In this document: one piece after another, positions 56,365 through 64,000 of the stretch
Position numbering within the stretch: the stretch's first letter is position 1
Layout: each line of letters begins with the position of its first letter
Origin: Portulaca oleracea
Lineage: Eukaryota; Streptophyta; Magnoliopsida; Caryophyllales; Portulacaceae
Direction of reading: 5' to 3'
Length of the DNA: 64,000 bases
Assembly (NCBI GenBank): GCA_029582165.1
Contig: CM055893.1
Location: forward strand, 23,039,179-23,103,178
Made by a program: the position numbers and the translations under genes
Notes under the pieces: model-generated
Databases searched by the model: none
Seen by the model: only the letters and a program-made list of their open reading frames with translations
Told to the model about the DNA's origin: nothing

Positions 56365-58266
56365 CAAAACAAAAACAAATAAAAATTAAACTCCAACTCC
56401 TCTGTCGTGGGAGGAAACGAGTGCATTTAGCGTATGCACCAAGCCGTTTAAACCCCCTGGCAGCCCAGGTGGACGAGGTGGTCTCATGAGGGTTTGTAGC
56501 GGCTCTACCCACAATAGCTAAAGAAAAAGGAGAAAGGGAAAGTGAAAAACAAAACCACGAACGAAAAAGAAAAGAGAAAAACAGCTTGCTTCAAGGAATC
56601 ATGCTATCGCAATCAAGAAAACGATACTAATCATCCAAAAGGAACCGTTGTGAGCACCACGAAAACACCTAACTCAAGCAATTGCCAATCTTAGAGATTT
56701 TCGACTCCGGACATTTCATGCAAAGCTAAATCCCATGTACATAAGTACTTAGTGGGTTCTAGATGATTCCGATCGATCCCCAAGAAAAACTCACATCCGA
56801 GCTCAAATCAAAGTGAAAAGGATTAATTAAGTGATGTCTTTTCCTTGTTTATGTCACCCTTGGCTTGGTGAGGGCTGCAAGAAACGAAAGGTGAGACTTT
56901 TATTAACGATTCATTGATTATCGTTGGCTTGAGAAAGCTCAACGAGATTGGTGTTAGTTTATTCGGGAGTTGAACGGCCTACAACGGGGTTTAACCTCCC
57001 AACATAGTCTTTTCCATACGCCTCATCGTTACGAAAACGAAGTGCTTAAGGGGTAATAGCGTCGCACCACTAATACCGGTCCCGTGTAGGTAGCATAACT
57101 TAACTACAAGTCATATTTAATTAATTTAATTAGCTTTCACTTTTTCAACAAGCTCGGATGTGGCCAACTAGAGTCTCATAGTTTCAACAAGAACGTGAAA
57201 TAAAACTGGGATTTCGCTAGACACTCAATGAAGGGAATCTAGACAGATGAGTCATGACAACGTCCAAGGTAGGGTCGAAAAATGCTCAAACCGGTTTCTT
57301 TAAAGAAGATTAAGAAAGTCTTCCCAACATTGACAACACTATCCAAGAAACGAAGCAAAAACAAAAGCAAAACGAAAACTTTTAAGGTTTTTCGCTCCCT
57401 TTTTTTCCTTTTTGACACAAAAAATTTTCAAAATTAGGCAAAAACTAGGAAAAACAAAAACAAAAATGCTAGGAGATCTACCCTTGAAACAAAATATCTC
57501 CTCCCCCCCCCCCCACACTTAAAACACCACAATGTCCTCATTGTGGGAAGGTGTCACAAGAAAAGGGTAGAGAACCTACAAAAAGAAAAGAAACAAAAAC
57601 AACTAGCACGTAAATGGTGGCGACCCGAGCCCACACGGCTCCAACAGCAAAGTAATCCCAACATAGACACTCAAAGGGTTTCGCCACCCAAAAAGAAACT
57701 CAAGCATGCAACAAGGATCAAAATATATACACACTCGAGAGTGGAGAAAGAGGTTACCTCGAGGTCTTCAATTAAAGAACAGAACCTATCCGCGATCCAG
57801 GAAAACATCACACTTGGGGTTAGGAATAAACAAGAAAAACATAATGAGTGTGAATGTCTGCATGCATAAAAGAAAAAGAACAAAAACAGAAATAAAAACA
57901 AGACACTAGTTAAAGAACAAACTAAAAGCAAACTATTTACAATATGTACATTGACACTGGCTAACCTCAACCCTAAATCTCACTCTTTTGAGGCGGGAAT
58001 TGAGGGTGAAACACTCTCATGATCGGTCCTACCAATGATGAAGCAATAGATGCGAAACAACTCCAACCATGGGGAAAACGAACTCAACAAAACCAAACTA
58101 ACCGATGCACTTCCCCAACTTTCCCCATAAAGCACCCCCCACACTTATCTAACACTAATAGTGTAAATAAAATCATTAAAGAGAGTAGATTGGGAGCGGG
58201 GACACTTACAAATCATTGCTAGGATCCTCCCGAGGGAGGATATGGGTGATAAGGAAAGTAGGTGGG
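56365..58266 (-). other. Athila A3 3' noncoding block
   Basis: Noncoding. The second hairpin (57527-57546, perfect) and G-tract (57502-57515), the third hairpin (58152-58164) and G-tract (58134-58140) follow the order of copy A1. Confidence 0.6.
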
Positions 58267-59510
58267 TTAGTGGCGGTTCTTGTGCTCTGGTGGTGCCGAG
58301 GGATTGTTCAAAATGGAATAGTGATGATACCCCCAGTCATGCCAATACTGGTTTTGTTGTTGAAAATACTCCTCGTGCCTTTGAAGATGTGCGTGCACAT
58401 TGCTGAGTGTGGATTGCTGGGCATGTAGCAACTCTTGTTGGGTCTCTAACAGATTGTGCTGACCTTGGAGTAGCGTTCGTTGTTCACGAAGGTCAACTCT
58501 CATTTGATCAAATTGAGAGTTGAGATGCTCAAGTGAGGCTTCCCATGGATGACCTCCACTTCCACTAGCCTCACCATGGCCGGGATGCTCCTCTTCTTCC
58601 TCCTCATCTTCTTCTTCTTCTTCTTCATTTCCCTCGTCTTCCTCCTCACCATTTGACACATCCGGGCCTCCCACCTTGCGGTCACTACGACCCTGACCAC
58701 AAGACCAGTTATGCTCGTTAGTGATGTCCAACCACTACTCGGCATAGTTCGGGTCCAAGAGAACCTCCGTTCTGTTATTGGCGTGCCCATGGCAATAGAT
58801 TGTGATAGTCGGGTGTTTTCCGAGGATGTTCATTCTTTGCAATCGCACCCTGTCGATAGGATCCGGAAGATAGCATGGAGTCCCACTTCTTCAAATATTT
58901 CCCGAAACCTTCTTGAACGAGGAAGTGGAAAATAATGTGCCCCATCCCAATAGTCATAGGTCGGACCTCCGTACTAATCTCCCACAGACAGTGCAAAATG
59001 CAAGATTCGGTGTTTGACCCGTTTACCCCTCACGATATTATAGATCACGAAGAGGTCATCCTTCCCAACCTTGGGGCGTCCATCATCTCTCCCGAACACT
59101 GAACTTGTTACGATCCTGTGGAGGATTCGAACTACCGGATTGCAAAAATCACGTCTCTTAGAATTACGGGGGCAATGATACCGTGGTTCTTCGGCTCTCA
59201 TACCAAGATCCATCCTCCTCCAACAAGTTAAGGCCTTCATTGCCTTTTGCTCATCAAAGTTCTCGTATCGCTCATAGTATCTACCATCATCGGGCAACCC
59301 CAACCTTTGGCAAAAACGCTTCATGGTGAACTGCTTATCTTTATTGGCGACTCGGTATTCAAAATAAGCATCCTTCTTGCCATCATTGTGAACCTTAAAA
59401 GAGCTCAAGAATTCAAGGACGGGTTGGTCCACGATCGATTTATCGATCATGATGAATACCTCCCAACCAAGAATGCGAATAAGGTAATCGAAGCTTCGTT
59501 TGTGTAACAC
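58267..59510 (-). pseudogene. Athila env-like / ATHILA ORF-1-type ORF of A3
   Basis: Better preserved at its 5' side than the copy at 3245. Frame 1 (59510-58974) contains EFLSSFKVHNDG, RLGLPDDGRYYERYENFDEQ, KDDLFVIYN and ILHFAL. A frameshift near 58985 moves to HCLWEIS..MTIGMGHIIFHFL, and a further shift leads to the acidic Glu-rich tail and a Gln/His-rich C-terminus ending at 58267. Residues upstream of 59510 are lost to the insertion at 59513. The family has unknown function; the position after pol is that of the env-like gene of Athila. Confidence 0.6.
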
Positions 59511-59512
59511 CC

Positions 59513-62400
59513 CAGGTTACTAATCACCAGATTAAGCTAATTGACTACTTAACCTAATGATTAGCACGGATGATTACCTGAGAGTACTAGCGCCGCCCAT
59601 GAACATGGACTAGGCTAAGACTCCAAACACATTACACCAAAAGACTTCACATACCCACATATTCAGACATCCATAACATGACACCACAATCATCAAGATA
59701 AAAGACCCTTTAATTATACAACCCCAAAGAGGTGTGAAACTAAGACATACAAAACATTCATAATAATCATACACACCACTTGATAAAATACAAGCCCCAC
59801 TAAGTTCATCACAACCCTAAACCCATTGCCTAGATGACTTCCAAAAAGGGCTTCATAGTCACCTGAATTCCTCTTATGTCGCCTTTGGGTTCCGCCCGTC
59901 TGAGACTTTTCCTTTGCCCTCTCCTTGTGATCCTAATGGTGACAAACAACTTAAAAGTGAGTTTTACTCAATACGTATACTACCAAAAATGAACAATTAT
60001 ATACTTAAAAAGAAAAAGTAAGACTTAAGATTTACTATTTCCTGTGCGCGCGGCTCTATTTAATAAATAAAAGAACATCACTTGACGGAAAAAGAAAAAC
60101 ATGGTTAAGGCTTACTTACGAAAACTCAATATTGGTAACTCTCCACCTTCATTAAACAAATACCTTAACTTAAAAGGTTAATCATCCATACGGTGATTAG
60201 AAGTAAATTGTAACCCATCAACAATAATTAATGGCAAAGCTAGGGAAACATAACCACGACCTGTTCAAAAGGGTGTAACCAAAAGAAGATATAGTTATAC
60301 TTGATTAAAACAACTGCGTGGGTAAAACGTTCGATAAGGGAAAGACAATAAGGTAAGATAAAATTCTAACATAAATGCCCCTACTTGCAATCATCGGCTT
60401 AGCCTCCGTATGCGCATACCCTGACCGATCGGGAGGTTCGGATGGTGGATACCTATCCTACTGGCCAGATTTCCTGGTGTGCATCTAAGGCACAACATAA
60501 ATTTACATGAGGTGCTCAAGGCACGTGAACATGGTGTGTACAAGGACGCTACTTCCTTGGTGTGCTTCTACGCACCATAAACCATGAGTTAAAAGAAGAT
60601 TTTTAGAAGACTTCAACCGTAAGGATAACTTCCAACACAACTTAATAACATACATTAAAAGAACCTTTCTTTCATAATGCTTTGATTAAAGGCTTTTTAT
60701 AAGGTAAGACCTTGGCTTCTCGTGCCAAGTCTTGAACTTGGCGTTTATAACACGAATGAAAATAATTATAATTTATAAATTCGTTACTCGGTCATAAAGA
60801 CATAAAATCCTACTGTTGAAACAAAGAAATTTACTCATAAAAGAAGTCTCGTTCACGTAAGAATCTTAGGCAGTAACCTTGGTATATAAATACACATAAA
60901 GGTCATTTTAGCGCATATCCGAGATATAACAAGGGTAATTAATTAAAATGTATGATTGGCATAAAAGTCGGGCAGTACACGTACCTGAAAAACAAAACTC
61001 CACCGAATGAGCAAGGACTTGAACAGCAAAAGGCGACGACCACTTAGTGAAAGTTTAGAAAGAGGAAGGAATTTAGAGTTAGATTTTCTCATCTAGATAG
61101 GAGGAGGGAGAAAAGCTCTTAAAGAAACAACTCCGGCTTGTATTACGAAATAAACTTCCCAACATTCACTAAAAAGGGCATAACTATTACTATAGACATC
61201 GTATCGTTACATAAGACGACTTTCCGGAGAGCTTAAGACACATCCTACAACATTACAGTTAACTTCAAGGGCTAAAAACATGATTATAAGGGTCCAAACA
61301 CTCAATTACTTAATCTGCCCAGAATTTGTACATGCCGACTAGTGTTTTTCGAAACGCAATATCTTGGGTTGTACTAATCGGTTTTGGGCCTATAAGCTGT
61401 CTACGGAAAGCTCAAGACTCGCATCTAACTTTCCTTTTTATCACCAATTGATTTAAGCTTGGGAAGAGGTCGAATTTTAACCCAACAAAGGAAGAGCCAC
61501 TAAACTTTCAATTCTGGAAAAATTCAGAATTTCTGTCCTTCACTCAAAGGCTTATAACTTGTTCATCTGACGTCATATGGACACATACCATACCATTATG
61601 GAAAGCTTCAACTCTCCTCTAAATCTTTGATGTCAGACCCGATGCCATATCAGACTCTAACTAGCCGAAAAACAACCATTTTTATTCTGCCATCATAATT
61701 TTTCAGACTAGTGCGGTTTTACGTTTTCGGTCATAATTTCTAAAATACACAACGGAATGTCGATCCGTAAAAAATGGGTGTTAGCTAACACTTTTATCTA
61801 CCTAATTAAGCCTTAATATTGCCCAAAATCCTTTCCTTTACTTTCTGGAAAAATGAAACTCAACCAGATTATATTTCCTTTGACATACATCATCATGCAT
61901 GCTCAAGTCTTTGTGATTTAGCCAATAATTCTTCATGAAACATAATATGATCTTCACACACGTCAGCCTAGAAAAGTCAAGAGAAACACCAATTACAACT
62001 ATTTTAAGTCCATGCATATATCCTCACAATAATAACCACATTCACAATCTAATACCAAATTCCACATGCATCACCAGAATCTCCTTTTCTTCCCAATTTA
62101 TAGCTAATCCATAGACATGCATCTTGAATAAACTAACTTTTCCACACTTTCCATAGAAAATTATACCTCTAAATTCACATGCATGTATGTTATTGCAAGA
62201 AAATTACTTAATTCCTAACAAGATAACAAAGAGTTCATAAAAACTTACCCAACTCTTGATTTTGAACTTTGAATCCTTCACCTTGCTTTGGGTAGCTAGT
62301 AAAACTTCACAACCACCTCAGGAAATTACACCAAATCCCACCAAAACTCAGATTGTATCTTAGATTCAACTAGAAAAAGAGAAAGAAGCAAGCGGGATGA
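59513..62400 (-). repeat. LTR-like insertion, probably Ty3/gypsy (chromovirus-like)
   Basis: On the - strand it ends ...CCTGGGGTGTTACA at 59513, typical of long plant gypsy LTRs. It interrupts the A3 env-like ORF. The interior is AT-rich and noncoding, with short repeats of GGTGTGC.TCTA.GGCAC type at 60475-60590 and a splice-acceptor-like TTTTTCAGGTACG at about 60985. The right end is not visible because an Athila LTR begins at 62401. No coding domain. Confidence 0.45.
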
Positions 62401-64000
62401 TGTAAAGCGGTCTTGTAGGACCTCGGTATTGTCGTTCTCTCTCAAGGAGCTAGGGGCCTTGGCTAAAACTAATCGACTCTAAGTAAGGTTTAAGATCATA
62501 GGATAACAAGAAGGTTGCAATGACGAACAGCACAATCACAACTATGGTTCAATCAAATGGGAACGATGGGTGTCGGGAGATTTCGGGACGCAAACGGCGA
62601 TTAGGAAGAGGGTTTCGCAACTATAAAGCAACAAAATAGTGGAATAAAGTGACAACCCCGCCGAATTTCCCTTTTCAAGGATAATCCGGACTAACTTCCT
62701 ACAAGCCCACCACGGACCCGGAGGGTTAAAAAACGAGACTCTCTAGTTAGCTCCTATTCACTTTTGTGAATAGAATACTAACTATCCCAATTCCGACCTT
62801 CCAACCCAAGTGTTGGATGTATTCGGGATCTTTCGTATCCCAAATACATCCCACTTGAGGGAAGAATAGGAGTGGGAAGTTGATTCCACTACAAATTACC
62901 TCCTAAAGTTACTAACCCAATCTAAAATACACCATTCACATCCATGGTTTCTCCCTAACCCATAAGGGTTCTAGCCTCTAATCATCTTATCTAGCATGCT
63001 AAACATAATAATAACTTCATTCATGCTTAAAAATAGAGTATCTAGAAATTCCAAGCAACAATAGCAATAATCAACAAATACCAAGGAATCTAATAACAAA
63101 ATCAGAGATTAAAGAGTAATTAGATGAACTAATTAAACAGAGTAAGAGTTAAGAAATGCTCATTAATTTGATGCCAAAGGAAGATGCTCCAGAATAATAA
63201 GAATCCAATGCTCCAATAATAATATAAGTCTTCAAATCTTCAATAGAAATCAAGTAAAATCCAATGCAAGAACAATAATCTAAGTATAAACTCTCACTAA
63301 TCAGTAAGGAATCACTCTAATTGTAAGCTAAAATGTGATAAAAGTTCCACTCTTAACTCTCTAATTTTGTCTAATCTCCCTCAATTTGATCCTCTTTCAG
63401 CTAAAAGACCTAAAAATAATATATACAAGCTAAGTTGGTTACTCAAAACTCGTCACTTCATTAAGCAACAAAATGCGAAACTGCAGGGGACCGTAGCTAC
63501 GGTCCTGCGTATCTCCTGCAGATTTCTCTCTTCTTCGCAGCACCGTAGGCACGGTGTGACATGATCGTGGGTGCGGTTTGGCGATTTAGGTCAGGTGAAA
63601 CTTCTCTCCTTCGCACGGTCGTAGGTGCGGTCTCCTGAGACCGTAGGTACGGTCAAGCTCGGTCATTTCACCTCCTTGTCATGCCTTGCACCCACCATGG
63701 GTGCGGTTATCAGGACCGTGGGTACAGTCAGGCTCGGCCAACTTGATTCAACAAAGTCTAACTTTTTATCCTCTCGATGGGTCCGGCCTTCCCGCTTCCT
63801 TTGCCTTTGTCTCGACCTTGAGCCGGGAAATCTCGGGATTCCCAAAGTAGCTACAAAATGGCCCTTTTTACCATGTTTTGAGTAAAAACTCTAGAATCTA
63901 CAAAATAACCAAAAACGTATTAAAAGTTATTAAATTAAACCACGAAACAAGTCAAAAGCCTAAGGATTTAGGCGGTATTTACACAAAAAATTGAGTCTAA
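62401..64000 (-). repeat. Athila LTR (copy A4), reaching the window end
   Basis: On the - strand it ends at 62401 with ...GCTTTACA, and its start should lie about 3 bp beyond the window. TATA-like TATATA at 63420-63425. U3 palindromes at 63488-63740, including a perfect GGACCGTAGCTACGGTCC at 63488-63505. It is the same subfamily as 6786-7540. No primer site is next to 62401, so it is a solo LTR or a 3' LTR. Confidence 0.7.
63488..63740. repeat. GACCGT..ACGGTC palindrome array in A4 U3
   Basis: About seven copies with arms [GT]ACCGT and ACGGT, similar in layout to 7110-7360. Confidence 0.6.

Overview
The window is plant nuclear DNA, most likely from a eudicot with a repeat-rich genome. It is almost wholly built of LTR retrotransposons and their debris. 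I see no intact host gene, no rRNA or tRNA gene and no CRISPR array. Plant origin rests on Athila- and Tat-lineage Ty3/gypsy sequences, plant mobile-domain ORFs, primer sites for plant tRNA-Asp and initiator tRNA-Met, and captured fragments of plant genes (plasma-membrane H+-ATPase, PDX1.2-like, F-box/LRR).

Layout. 1-7540: fused, deleted Athila-lineage copies on the + strand (gag-protease tail, LTR, env-like ORF, 3' noncoding block with a foldback element, truncated LTR). 7541-11660: two degenerate intron-bearing + strand ORFs, a plant-mobile-domain gene and a second gene of the same general kind (DUF7745-like). 11661-14281: leader, primer site and LTR of a Tat-lineage element on the - strand; the second ORF lies antisense to it. 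14966-25762: the most striking object, a tandem array of seven 210-213-bp LTRs alternating with six 1.5-kb internal regions on the - strand, flanked by one 5-bp target duplication (AATTT). Each internal region carries pieces of three unrelated host genes plus one unidentified segment. 25768-31893: AT-rich spacer, a chromovirus-like LTR and a Tat gag-protease scrap. 31894-34710: Tat 3' LTR and 3' UTR with two minisatellites. 34711-54739: a Tat element on the + strand whose 5' LTR is split by a small TRIM (34736-35425) and by a pol-less Athila element (36666-44575); its gag, RT, dual RNase H and integrase are decayed, and its antisense ORF lies at 52.4-54.7 kb. 54745-64000: further Athila copies on the - strand and an LTR-like insertion.

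How the parts relate. Nothing here forms a metabolic pathway; the order of insertion is the story. The two Tat elements share an antisense gene whose intron sits at the same place in both copies. The Athila copies share a 3' noncoding block in which three G-tracts are each preceded by a hairpin. Tat and Athila LTRs both carry families of short palindromes upstream of the TATA box. The captured-gene array is the best candidate for a previously undescribed system: a small non-autonomous LTR element that fused an H+-ATPase exon in frame to a PDX1.2-like pseudoenzyme sequence and then multiplied in place.

Limits: family names come from motif recognition without database searches. LTR ends were read by eye. 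Several patches of the array look like consensus errors in the assembly.
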